Shown in pieces: positions 26,655 to 35,952 of a stretch of 64,000 nt of DNA. Within the stretch, counting starts at the first letter, position 1, and the number at the start of each line of letters is the position of its first letter. The notes beneath the pieces were generated by a model, which did no database searches, was not told the DNA's origin, and saw nothing but the letters and a program-made list of their open reading frames with translations. The DNA is from JBBROS01 sp965217935 (GTDB lineage Bacteria; Pseudomonadota; Alphaproteobacteria; Acetobacterales; Acetobacteraceae): contig OZ244581.1 of the NCBI GenBank assembly GCA_965217935.1, positions 1,550,001-1,614,000 on the forward strand, in the 5' to 3' direction. Both the position numbers and the translations under genes were made by a program.

Positions 26655-27667
26655 GCGGCGCGGATTTCCCGACGGAGCGCCTGGCCGCGCTGCTTGCCGG
26701 GCACGTCCCCGGCGCCGCCGGCCCCCTCGCCTTGGAACGCATCGCGGGCGGGCAATCGAACCCTACCTTCTACATGGACGCAGGCGGCCAGCGCCTCGTG
26801 CTGCGCAAGCAGCCGGAGGGCGCGCTGCTGCCCTCGGCCCATGCCATCGACCGCGAGTTCCGCGTCATGCAGGCCCTGGGCCGCGCGGGTTTGCCGGCGC
26901 CGCCGGTCCGCTTCTACTGCGACGACCGCACGGTGATCGGCACGCCGTTCTACGTCATGGACCGGGTGGACGGGCGCGTGTTCCACGATTGCGCCCTGCC
27001 CGGCGCAGCAGCGGACGAGCGCCGGGCGATGTACCGCTCCGTGGCGCGCACGCTCGCGCAGTTGCACAACGTCGACCCGGCTTCGGTGGGGCTCGCGGAT
27101 TACGGCCGCCCCGGCAACTACTTCGAACGCCAGGTCCGCCGCTGGACGACCCAATGGCAAAGCTCCCGCACCCGCGAAGACGCGAACATCGACCGGCTCA
27201 TAGCCGACCTGCCGGGGCGTTTCGAGGATGACGGGATTTCTTCGGTCGTCCACGGCGATTTCCGCATCGGCAACCTGATGTTCCACGAAACGGAACCGCG
27301 GGTCGTGGCGATCCTGGACTGGGAACTGTCCACGCTCGGCCATCCGCTGGGCGACCTCGCCCACACCTGCCTGGCCTGGCTCAGCCGCCGCGACGAGTAC
27401 GGGGGCCTGCTGGACCTGGACCTGTCCGAACTGGGGATTCCGCCGCGGGAAGAGTTCGAGGCGACCTATGCCGGCGCGGCCCACCACGGCGCCCGGCTGC
27501 GCCCCGTCCACATGGCGGCGGCGTTGTTCCGCTGGGCCGTCATCTTCGAGGGCATCGCCGCCCGCGCCGCCGCCGGCAACGCGAACGACCCGGAGGCAAC
27601 GAGAGTGGGAACGTTGTCGGCCCGCTTTGCCGCATTGGCGGTTGAACAGCTCAGGCGGGAGGGATGA
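26651..27667 (+). CDS. Aminoglycoside-phosphotransferase-fold kinase, ACAD10/11-like
   Basis: 338 residues from GTG 26651, which gives MSGADFPTERLAALLAGHVP. Kinase-fold motifs are FYMDAGGQRLVLRKQP (Lys), HGDFRIGNLMFH (catalytic Asp, Brenner motif) and AILDWELSTLGHPLGDLAH (metal Asp). Members resembling the kinase half of ACAD10/11 phosphorylate 4-hydroxyacyl-CoA for degradation. Adjacent SDR and CoA-transferase genes fit a hydroxy-acid or acyl-CoA pathway. No acyl-CoA dehydrogenase is intact nearby. Confidence 0.85.
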   Translation: MSGADFPTERLAALLAGHVPGAAGPLALERIAGGQSNPTFYMDAGGQRLVLRKQPEGALLPSAHAIDREFRVMQALGRAGLPAPPVRFYCDDRTVIGTPFYVMDRVDGRVFHDCALPGAAADERRAMYRSVARTLAQLHNVDPASVGLADYGRPGNYFERQVRRWTTQWQSSRTREDANIDRLIADLPGRFEDDGISSVVHGDFRIGNLMFHETEPRVVAILDWELSTLGHPLGDLAHTCLAWLSRRDEYGGLLDLDLSELGIPPREEFEATYAGAAHHGARLRPVHMAAALFRWAVIFEGIAARAAAGNANDPEATRVGTLSARFAALAVEQLRREG

Positions 27668-27829
27668 CTGGGGGCGAAGCGGTCTGCCCGCCGCTCCGGC
27701 CCGTGCCCTTGACCGGCCTTTACGGCCACGCATGGTGGCGCCTATGACGCCCGTTCAACAAGTGTATTGGACGTCGGCGCCGTTTCGCACCCACATGCCG
27801 GCTTCGTCCATCACGTGCGGGATGCGATC

Positions 27830-28975
27830 ATGAACGCAAACGCCCCTCTGACCGGGCTTCTGGTCGTCGCCTTGGAGCAAGCCGTGGCCGCGCCGTATTG
27901 CTCCTCGCGCCTGGCCGACGCCGGGGCGCGGGTGATCAAGATCGAGCGCCCGGAAGGCGACTTCGCCCGCGGCTACGACGCCGCCGTCAACGGCCTGGCG
28001 AGCTACTTCGTATGGCTCAACCGCGGCAAGCAAAGCCTGGTCCTGGACATCAAGCGCCCCGGCGACGCGGCGCTGCTCCATGCCATGCTGGCCCGCGCGG
28101 ACGTGTTCATCCAGAACCTGGCGCCGGGCGCCGCCGCCCGCGCCGGCTTCGGCTCGGACGAGCTACGCCGCCGCTACCCCCGGCTCATCACCGTCGACAT
28201 CACCGGCTACGGCGAGGGCCACGACTATGCCGGCATGAAGGCCTACGACCTGCTCGTGCAGGCGGAAAGCGGCCTGGCGCAGATCACCGGCCACCCGGCC
28301 GGGCCGGGCCGCGTGGGCGTCTCCGTCTGCGATATCGCCTGCGGCATGTCCGCGCACGCCGCGGTGCTGGAGGCGCTGATCGCGCGGGGCGCCACCGGGC
28401 AAGGCTCGCATCTCGCCGTGAGCCTGTTCGACGGGATGGCGGACTGGATGAACGTGCCGCTGCTCTACGCGGAAGGCGCCGGCCGCGCGCCCGAGCGCGT
28501 GGGCCTGGCGCACCCCTCCATCTGCCCATACGGCGCCTTTCCCACGCGCGACGGCGCGTTGGTGCTGATCTCGATCCAGAACGAGCGGGAGTGGCGCCGT
28601 TTCTGCGCGGACGTCCTGGGCGACCCGGAGTTGCCCACGCGGCCCGGCTTCGAGACCAACACGGCCCGCGTCGCCAACCGCCCGGAGGTGGACGCGCTCG
28701 TGGCCCGCGCCGTCGCCGCGCTGGACCGGGACGAGGCGGCGCGGCTGCTGCGCGCGTCCGGCACGGCCTACGGCTTCGTCAACGGCGTCATGGACCTGTC
28801 GCGCCACCAGGCGCTGCGCCGGGTCACGGTGGACACCGAACGCGGCCCGGCCTCCATCGTCGCCCCGCCCGCGATCCGCGACCGCCGGGCGCCGGCGCTC
28901 GGCCCGGTGCCGTCGGTCGGGCAGCATTCGGCGGCGATCCGGGAGGAATTCTCCCCCGCGCGGGCCGCGGAGTAG
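27830..28975 (+). CDS. CaiB/BaiF-family CoA-transferase
   Basis: 381 residues from ATG 27830 (MNANAPLTGLLVVALEQAVA). Family features are ARVIKIERPEGDFARGYD near the start, GKQSLVLDIKRPGD, IQNLAPGAAARAGFG, ITGYGEG and KAYDLLVQAESGL with the catalytic Asp. Transfers CoA between carboxylic acids (class III). The 160 bp upstream are non-coding, so it may have its own promoter. Confidence 0.92.
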   Translation: MNANAPLTGLLVVALEQAVAAPYCSSRLADAGARVIKIERPEGDFARGYDAAVNGLASYFVWLNRGKQSLVLDIKRPGDAALLHAMLARADVFIQNLAPGAAARAGFGSDELRRRYPRLITVDITGYGEGHDYAGMKAYDLLVQAESGLAQITGHPAGPGRVGVSVCDIACGMSAHAAVLEALIARGATGQGSHLAVSLFDGMADWMNVPLLYAEGAGRAPERVGLAHPSICPYGAFPTRDGALVLISIQNEREWRRFCADVLGDPELPTRPGFETNTARVANRPEVDALVARAVAALDRDEAARLLRASGTAYGFVNGVMDLSRHQALRRVTVDTERGPASIVAPPAIRDRRAPALGPVPSVGQHSAAIREEFSPARAAE

Positions 28976-28978
28976 CGC

Positions 28979-29065
28979 CTGGCGACGATCCGGGCAGCGG
29001 ACCTGATCCACTCGGCCGCGGACGCGCTCCGGTTCATCCCGCATGACCGCCTGGCCGACGCCTGA
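28979..29065 (+). pseudogene. N-terminal fragment of a class I fumarase/tartrate dehydratase alpha-type gene
   Basis: 28 codons reading LATIRAADLIHSAADALRF and on, resembling the start of class I hydro-lyase alpha chains (MATIR..DLI.SVADALQ.IS). The first codon is CTG, three bases after the preceding gene's stop. The frame ends at TGA inside the B palindrome. It is distinct from the N-terminus of the intact fumarase at 30668. Match is from memory of the family and short. Confidence 0.45.
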
Positions 29066-29103
29066 GCAGACATTCACGGCTTACGCCGCGAATGTTTGCT
29101 CAG
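29062..29103 (+). repeat. B-family palindrome
   Basis: 42 bp: CTGAGCAGACATTCACGGC, TTAC loop, GCCGCGAATGTTTGCTCAG; two positions of the 19-bp stem do not form Watson-Crick pairs. The outer arms CTGAG / CTCAG replace CTAAG / CTTAG and CTCGG / CCGAG of the other copies, with pairing kept. The usual A unit is displaced to 29206 by about 100 bp of other sequence. Confidence 0.85.
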
Positions 29104-29167
29104 GCTGCAATCGCCGCGGCTGGAAAAGCCGGTTGCGTCAGTTGCCAGTCCAGGTCAGCGCTACATC

Positions 29168-29198
29168 CTTGTCGCCCTGATTCAGTCGGGGCGACAAG
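29168..29198. repeat. D-family palindrome
   Basis: Arms CTTGTCGCCC (29168-29177) and GGGCGACAAG (29189-29198) pair perfectly. Shares the TCGCCCTGA core with the elements at 23172 and 23227. It lies between the B and A parts of what is elsewhere a single 107-bp unit, as if inserted there. Confidence 0.78.
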
Positions 29199-29205
29199 GG
29201 CGCAG

Positions 29206-29270
29206 GCGCCTCTGAAGACGCAGCTTTCGCGTTGTGACGGCGAGCCGTCCCGCGAAGCGATGCTCGGCGC
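29206..29270 (+). repeat. A-family palindromic element
   Basis: Core GACGGCGAGCCGTCCCGCG (inner hairpin GACGGC/GCCGTC) within GCGCCTCTGAAGACGCAGC...GAAGCGATGCTCGGCGC. The outer arms end GGCGCC / GGCGC rather than the CTTAG of other copies. Confidence 0.8.
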
Positions 29271-29372
29271 CGGGAGCAAAGCCCGGTTCGGGAGACAGCA
29301 GGCAATAAAAGCCCCCGCGTTCTTCCATTATCCTGATCGTTTGGGCCTGGTAAAAATGGGGATCGCGTTGGC

Positions 29373-29702
29373 CTACTCGACTGAAGCCTTCCTCGCGTCT
29401 GCGTAAGCCCGCAGGATCGCATTGATCCGGGTCTGCCAACCGTGGCCTGTCGAGCGGAAATGCTCGACCAGGTCGGCGTCAAGCCGGATGCTGACGGGCG
29501 TTTTGGGCTTCGGCATGACCGCCTCGGCCTGTTCATGCCAGTTATCGGGAAAATCTTTCCAATCGGGATCGCCGATGGTTGCCCGCTCGACGTCCTGATC
29601 TGACATTGCCCTGATGCGGGCACTATCGGTAAGGCTTTCACCCTGCCGGGTGCGCTCGCGAAGTTCACTCGCCGTATAACGCTTGATGCCGTCTTTGCTC
29701 AT
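29373..29702 (-). CDS. brnA: BrnA-family antitoxin
   Basis: 109 residues from ATG 29702 (MSKDGIKRYTASELRERTRQ). Central RAMSDQDVERATIGDPDWKD and the C-terminal ribbon-helix-helix PVSIRLDADLVEHFRSTGHG then WQTRINAILRAYA are diagnostic of BrnA antitoxins, which bind the BrnT ribonuclease and repress the operon. The frame is intact, while the upstream brnT is only a fragment. Confidence 0.85.
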   Translation of the reverse strand: MSKDGIKRYTASELRERTRQGESLTDSARIRAMSDQDVERATIGDPDWKDFPDNWHEQAEAVMPKPKTPVSIRLDADLVEHFRSTGHGWQTRINAILRAYADARKASVE

Positions 29703-29775
29703 TTGCCCTCGCCTTTCGAAGCGAGATGACCCGGCGCCCGCCATGAAGCCGGTAGCGAAGAGTCTCTTCTCCCAT
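29665..29775 (-). pseudogene. brnT: brnT toxin remnant
   Basis: 36 codons, MGEETLRYRLHGGRRVISLR followed by KARANEQRRHQALYGE, matching the GEER... and IISARKA...E...Y end of BrnT toxins with an internal deletion. The N-terminal half and the middle strands of the RelE-like fold are missing, and the 130 bp upstream give only broken frames. Its stop overlaps the brnA start as in functional brnTA operons. A functional toxin is unlikely. Confidence 0.6.
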
Positions 29776-30135
29776 CTCCGCCTTGCCTCGCAACGCCCCT
29801 GACATGATCGCCCTTGAACAGTTGTGATGAGTCGAGACAATCGCAGGCGCCTTCCTCGTCAAAACTTGGCCTGAACCAAGCGTGAACGAGTGTTGAACCC
29901 ACAACGCTCTCTTTACCCGAGCCTGATTGCCTCGGTCATTTGCATATACATAGCGTATAAGGTTCTATCGAGACCCTTATTTCAACGTAGGCCTGACGCC
30001 GGAATCGAAACCGCAACGCAGCCGCGCCCGCACGGACGACTTGCTGGCGCGCGCTCCCATGCATCCGCCCCCAATCAGCCTTGCCCCGCCGCCCCGCATG
30101 TTCCCATCCCGCGCGCAAACCACTAAGTGTGGCTC
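29776..30135. other. AT-richer interval upstream of sspB and brnTA
   Basis: 360 bp without a convincing gene. The segment 29880-29990 is markedly AT-richer and contains the inverted repeat TATAC-ATAGC-GTATA at 29945-29959, a possible operator or promoter element for the former brnTA operon or for sspB. The minus-strand part near 29776-29900 probably contains decayed brnT 5' sequence. Confidence 0.45.
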
Positions 30136-30663
30136 ATGGAAGACAACGAGAACGGCGCGCCGCCCCCGCGCCCCGAGAGCCTGCTGCCATACGATCTCTG
30201 GACCGAGGAGGCGTTGCGCCACGTCGTCGTCCGCGCCCTCGCCTACGTCGGCAGCGAAGGGATGCCCGGCGACCACCACTTCTACGTCAGCTTCCGCACC
30301 GACCGCGCCGGCGTTGTCGTCCCGCAGCGCCTGCTGAGCCAATATCCGCAAGAAATGACGATCGTGCTGCAGCACCAGTTCTGGGATCTCGCCGTCGACG
30401 AGCCCGGCATGTGGTTCAGCGTCGGCCTCAGCTTCGGCGGCATCCCGACCACGCTCACGGTCCCGTTCAGCGCCGTCACCGCCTTTGCCGACCCGCACGT
30501 CCAGTTCGGCCTGCGCTTCCAGCCGCAGGACGACGAGGCCGCCAACGACGAACCCGGCGAGGCCCCCGCGGCAACCGAGCCGGAGCCTGAGCCCGAGCCG
30601 TCCGCCGAGCCGCCGCAGGTCGTCAGCCTCGACGCATTCCGCAAACGCCCCACGAAGGAGTGA
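30136..30663 (+). CDS. sspB: SspB, ClpXP protease-specificity adaptor
   Basis: 175 residues from ATG 30136. The alphaproteobacterial SspB core is visible (LLPYDLWTEEALRHVVVRAL, YVSFRT, VVPQRLLSQYPQEMTIVLQH, FWDLAV), then an acidic/proline linker (EPEPEPEPSAEPP) and the conserved ClpX-binding tail VVSLDAFRKRP. Delivers ssrA-tagged proteins to ClpXP in the cytoplasm. Four bases separate it from the fumarase gene. Confidence 0.93.
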   Translation: MEDNENGAPPPRPESLLPYDLWTEEALRHVVVRALAYVGSEGMPGDHHFYVSFRTDRAGVVVPQRLLSQYPQEMTIVLQHQFWDLAVDEPGMWFSVGLSFGGIPTTLTVPFSAVTAFADPHVQFGLRFQPQDDEAANDEPGEAPAATEPEPEPEPSAEPPQVVSLDAFRKRPTKE

Positions 30664-30667
30664 AGGC

Positions 30668-32326
<1,659 letters not shown>

Positions 32327-32327
32327 G

Positions 32328-32729
32328 ATGCGCTTCACCGTCGACCGGCTCGACCACATCGTGCTGAACTGCGCCGACATCGAGATCACCGCGTCGTGGT
32401 ATCAGCGCGTGCTCGGCATGGAGCGGGAGGATTTCGGCGAGGACCGCCGCACCGCGCTCAAGTTCGGCGGCCAGAAGATCAACCTGCGCCCGCACGGCCA
32501 CGACAAGCGGGCCTGGATCGCCGCCGCCGTCACCCAGCCCGGCGCCGCCGACGTCTGCTTCATCACCGCGGTCGGCCCCGACGACGTGGCCGACCACCTC
32601 AAGAAATGCGGCGTCGCGATCGAGAGCGGCCCCAAAGCCCGCGCCGGCGCGCTTGGCCCCATCCAGTCGGTCTATTGCCGCGACCCGGACGGGAACCTGG
32701 TCGAGATCGCGTCCTACCTCGACCGTTGA
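32328..32729 (+). CDS. VOC-family (glyoxalase/dioxygenase fold) protein
   Basis: 133 residues, single VOC module. Opening DRLDHIVLNCADIEITASWY with the metal His, LKFGGQKINLRPHG in the middle, and DPDGNLVEIASYL with the C-terminal metal Glu. Resembles bacterial VDAC-type VOC proteins; substrate unknown. Starts two bases after the fumarase stop. Confidence 0.88.
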   Translation: MRFTVDRLDHIVLNCADIEITASWYQRVLGMEREDFGEDRRTALKFGGQKINLRPHGHDKRAWIAAAVTQPGAADVCFITAVGPDDVADHLKKCGVAIESGPKARAGALGPIQSVYCRDPDGNLVEIASYLDR

Positions 32730-32750
32730 GCGCGAGCCGGCCACCCTGAT

Positions 32751-33299
32751 ATGACCAAGCTGCAAACCCGCCGCGTCGGCGCGGTCTCGTTCGTCTGCTT
32801 CCTGGCCTGCATTCCGCTGGCCAACTGGCTGATCGGCAACGTCGGCGCCGTCTGCGTCCCGGACGGCCCGTGCCTGATCCCGGTCGCGCCCGGCCTGATG
32901 GCCCCGTCCGGCGTGCTCGCCGCGGGGGCCGCCCTCGTGCTGCGCGACGTGGTCCAGCGCTGCCTTGGCCTGTGGTGGGGCATCGCCGCCGTCCTGGCCG
33001 GCGCCGCACTTTCCGCCGCGGTCGCGCCGGCGGCGTTGGTTGTTGCCTCCTGCGCCGCCTTCCTGCTGAGCGAGCTGGCCGACCTCGGCGTCTACACCCC
33101 GCTGCAGCGCCGCGGCCTGGTGCTCGCCGTGGTTGCCTCCTCGTGCCTCGGCCTGGTGGTGGACAGCCTCGTGTTCCTGCAGCTCGCCTTCGCCAGCCTC
33201 GCGTTCCTGCCGGGCCAGGTCATCGGCAAGCTCTGGGCCGTGCTGGTCAGCGTCCCGCTGATCCGCCTGCTCCGCCGGCTGGCGCCCACGCCGGCCTGA
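32751..33299 (+). CDS. VUT-family queuosine-precursor transporter (YhhQ-like)
   Basis: 182 residues, about six membrane helices, with PLANWLIGN near the start, VAPGLMAPSGVLAAGAALVL and LLSELADLGVYTPLQRRG, as in VUT/YhhQ proteins that import 7-deazaguanine precursors (preQ0/preQ1). It leads the queA-tgt-queF run, overlapping queA by TGATG, which strongly supports that function. Confidence 0.88.
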   Translation: MTKLQTRRVGAVSFVCFLACIPLANWLIGNVGAVCVPDGPCLIPVAPGLMAPSGVLAAGAALVLRDVVQRCLGLWWGIAAVLAGAALSAAVAPAALVVASCAAFLLSELADLGVYTPLQRRGLVLAVVASSCLGLVVDSLVFLQLAFASLAFLPGQVIGKLWAVLVSVPLIRLLRRLAPTPA

Positions 33300-34312
33300 T
33301 GGACCTCGCCGAGTTCGATTTCGCCCTGCCGCCGGACCGCATCGCGCAGCAGCCGGCCCGTCCCCGCGACAGCGCCCGGCTGCTTCACGTCGGCCCGGAC
33401 CTGGCGGACCGCGCCGTGAGCGACCTGCCCGCCCTGCTCCGTCCCGGCGACGTGCTGGTCGCCAACGACACCAAGGTCATTCCCGCGCAACTGTCCGCCC
33501 GCCGCGGCGAGGCCCGGATCGGCCTGACCCTCGACCAGCCCCGCCCGGACGACGCCTGGCACGCGCTGGCCCGCAACGCGCGGCGGCTGCGTCCGGGCGA
33601 CACCCTCTCGTTCGACGGCGCGGAGGAGCTGCGGGCGGAGGTCCTGCAACGCGGCCCGGACGGCGGCGTGCTGCTCCGCTTCAACGACGCCTTCCCGGCC
33701 GCCCTGCCCCGCGCCGGCGCCCTCGCCCTGCCGCCCTACATCCACCGGCCCGACGGACCCACCGCGGCGGACGCCGCCGACTACCAGACCGTGTTCGCCC
33801 GCAACGAGGGCGCGGTCGCCGCCCCCACCGCGGCGCTGCACTTCACCCCCGAAATCCTGGCCGCGTTGGACCAGGCCGGCATTCCCCGCGTCGCCGTCAC
33901 GCTCCACGTCGGCGCCGGCACGTTCCTGCCGGTGCGGACCGGCAACGTCCACGAGCACGCGATGCACGCCGAACGCGGGCTGATCACCGCCGAGGCCGCC
34001 GACGCCATCAACGCCGCCCGCCGCATCGTCGCCATCGGCACCACCAGCCTGCGCCTGCTCGAATCCGCCGCCGACGACGAGGGCCGCGTCCATTCCTTCG
34101 ACGGCGACACCAGCCTGTTCATCACCCCCGGCTACCGCTTCCGAACGGCCGGGGCCTTGCTCACCAACTTCCACCTGCCCCGCTCCACCCTGTTCATGCT
34201 GACCTGCGCCTTCGCCGGCACGGGGCGGATGCGCGCCGCCTACGCCCACGCCATCGCTAGCCGCTACCGCTTCTACAGCTACGGCGACGCCTGCCTGCTT
34301 GAACGCGCATGA
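33299..34312 (+). CDS. queA: S-adenosylmethionine:tRNA ribosyltransferase-isomerase
   Basis: 337 residues. MDLAEFDFALPPDRIAQQPA at the start, DVLVANDTKVIPAQL, VAAPTAALHFTPEIL, VGAGTFLPVR and TNFHLPRSTLFMLTCAF are QueA signatures. Adds the epoxycyclopentanediol moiety to preQ1 in tRNA. Overlaps tgt by ATGA. Confidence 0.96.
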   Translation: MDLAEFDFALPPDRIAQQPARPRDSARLLHVGPDLADRAVSDLPALLRPGDVLVANDTKVIPAQLSARRGEARIGLTLDQPRPDDAWHALARNARRLRPGDTLSFDGAEELRAEVLQRGPDGGVLLRFNDAFPAALPRAGALALPPYIHRPDGPTAADAADYQTVFARNEGAVAAPTAALHFTPEILAALDQAGIPRVAVTLHVGAGTFLPVRTGNVHEHAMHAERGLITAEAADAINAARRIVAIGTTSLRLLESAADDEGRVHSFDGDTSLFITPGYRFRTAGALLTNFHLPRSTLFMLTCAFAGTGRMRAAYAHAIASRYRFYSYGDACLLERA

Positions 34313-35418
34313 CGCTCGGCTACGAGGTTCAGGCCAGCGACGGCCCAGCCCGCGCCGGGCTGCTGCGGACCGCGCACGGGGAGGTCGAGACGCCGGTGTT
34401 CATGCCGGTCGGCACCGCCGGAACCGTCAAGGCCATGACCGCCGACCAGGTGCGCGCCGCCGGCGCCCGGCTGATTCTCGGCAACGTCTACCACCTCATG
34501 CTCCGTCCCGGCGCCGACCGGGTGGAGCGGCTCGGCGGCCTGCACAGGCTGATGGATTGGCCCGGCCCGATCCTGACCGACAGCGGCGGCTTCCAGGTCA
34601 TGTCGCTGGCCGGGCTGCGCACGATGGACGAGCAGGGCGTCACCTTCCGCTCCCACATCGACGGCAGCGAGCACCGGCTCACCCCGGAACGCTCGACCGA
34701 CATCCAACGCCAGCTCGACGCCACCATCACGATGGCGCTCGACGAATGCACCCGGCTTCCCGCCGCGGAACAGCAGGTCCGGGCCAGCATGCAGCTCAGC
34801 ATGCGCTGGGCCGCCCGCTCCCGCAGCGCCTTCGTCCCGCGCCCAGGCTATGGCCAGTTCGGCATCGTGCAGGGCGGCATCGACCCCGGCCTGCGCGCGG
34901 AGAGCGCCGCCGCCCTGACCGAAATCGGGTTCGAGGGCTACGCCATCGGCGGCCTCGCGGTCGGCGAAGGCCAGGCCGCCATGTTCGGCGCCATCGAGGC
35001 CACCATCCCGCATCTGCCGCCCGCGCGCCCGCGCTACCTGATGGGCGTGGGCACGCCGGACGATCTGCTGGGGGCCGTCGCCCGCGGGGTGGACATGTTC
35101 GATTGCGTCATGCCCACCCGCGCCGGACGCACCGCGCGGGCCTTCACCTCCAGGGGCGTCCTCAATCTCCGCAACGCCCGCCACGCCGACGACCCGGGCC
35201 CGCTCGACGCCGAATGCTCCTGCGCCGCTTGCGCCCGGCACGCCCGCGCCTACCTGCATCACCTGTTCCGCGCCAACGAGATGCTGGGCCCGATGCTCCT
35301 CACGCAGCACAACCTGACCTATTACCAATCGCTGATGCAGGGCCTGCGCCAAGCCATCATCGGCGGCCGGCTGGCCCGGCACAGCGATGCCGTTCGCGCC
35401 CAATGGGAGGCCCGCTGA
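34309..35418 (+). CDS. tgt: Queuine/preQ1 tRNA-ribosyltransferase
   Basis: 369 residues. Catalytic Asp in LTDSGGFQVMSL, nucleophile Asp in FDCVMPTRAGRTARAFTSRG, and zinc ligands C-x-C-x2-C (CSCAAC) followed by a His in YLHHLFRANEMLG. Exchanges guanine 34 for preQ1 in tRNAs with GUN anticodons. Overlaps its neighbours on both sides. Confidence 0.96.
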   Translation: MTLGYEVQASDGPARAGLLRTAHGEVETPVFMPVGTAGTVKAMTADQVRAAGARLILGNVYHLMLRPGADRVERLGGLHRLMDWPGPILTDSGGFQVMSLAGLRTMDEQGVTFRSHIDGSEHRLTPERSTDIQRQLDATITMALDECTRLPAAEQQVRASMQLSMRWAARSRSAFVPRPGYGQFGIVQGGIDPGLRAESAAALTEIGFEGYAIGGLAVGEGQAAMFGAIEATIPHLPPARPRYLMGVGTPDDLLGAVARGVDMFDCVMPTRAGRTARAFTSRGVLNLRNARHADDPGPLDAECSCAACARHARAYLHHLFRANEMLGPMLLTQHNLTYYQSLMQGLRQAIIGGRLARHSDAVRAQWEAR

Positions 35419-35855
35419 TGCAGCTCGGCACGCCAACCCCCGTTCCCGCGTGCCCGGATGACGCCGTGCTCGACCGCGTGCCGAACCCGAACCCCGGGCA
35501 CGATTACCTCGTCCGCTTCGCCTGCCCGGAGTTCACCAGCATCTGCCCGGTGACGGCGCAGCCCGACTTCGCCCATATCGTGCTCGACTACGTGCCTGAC
35601 GCATGGCTGGTGGAAAGCAAGTCGCTCAAGCTGTTCCTCAACAGCTTCCGCAACCACGGCGCCTTTCACGAGGGCTGCACCATGCTGATCGCGACGCGGG
35701 TGCAGGAGCTGCTGGCCCCGCGCTGGCTGCGGATCGGCGGCTACTGGTATCCGCGCGGCGGCATCCCGATCGACGTGTTCTGGCAAAGCGGCCCGCCGCC
35801 CGAGGGCTTATGGCTGCCGGACCAGGGGGTGGCTCCGTATCGCGGGCGGGGTTAG
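35418..35855 (+). CDS. queF: NADPH-dependent 7-cyano-7-deazaguanine reductase
   Basis: 145 residues, the short (type I) QueF. Nucleophilic Cys in FTSICPVTAQPDFA and the QueF motif ESKSLKLFLNSFRNHGAFHE. Reduces preQ0 to preQ1. The run transporter-queA-tgt-queF can take imported preQ0 to epoxyqueuosine tRNA; queC, queD and queE are not in the window. A C repeat begins right after its stop. Confidence 0.95.
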   Translation: MQLGTPTPVPACPDDAVLDRVPNPNPGHDYLVRFACPEFTSICPVTAQPDFAHIVLDYVPDAWLVESKSLKLFLNSFRNHGAFHEGCTMLIATRVQELLAPRWLRIGGYWYPRGGIPIDVFWQSGPPPEGLWLPDQGVAPYRGRG

Positions 35856-35952
35856 GGCAGCGTCGGCACTACGCCGACAAAGCTGCCCGGCAAAACAAAG
35901 GCTAAGGGCTCGTTCGCCCGATCAATGCACGGCGGTTGTTCCGAACGAGCCG
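35856..35952 (+). repeat. C-family intergenic palindromic element, copy 5
   Basis: Fills all 97 bp between the stop codons of queF and the convergent molybdoenzyme gene. Conserved half GACAAAGCTGCCCGGCAAAA, then the hairpin GGCTCGTTCG (35907-35916) with CGAACGAGCC (35942-35951), a perfect 10-bp stem. No T-run, but its position suits a bidirectional transcript end or 3' stabiliser. Confidence 0.88.

Larger units (their letters stand above)
28976..29372. other. Repeat-filled interval with a gene fragment
   Basis: About 400 bp between the CoA-transferase and brnA genes. In order: a fumarase-like N-terminal fragment (28979-29065), a B palindrome (29062-29103), a D palindrome (29168-29198) and an A unit (29206-29270). 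Remaining sequence (29271-29372) shows nothing I recognise. Confidence 0.65.
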
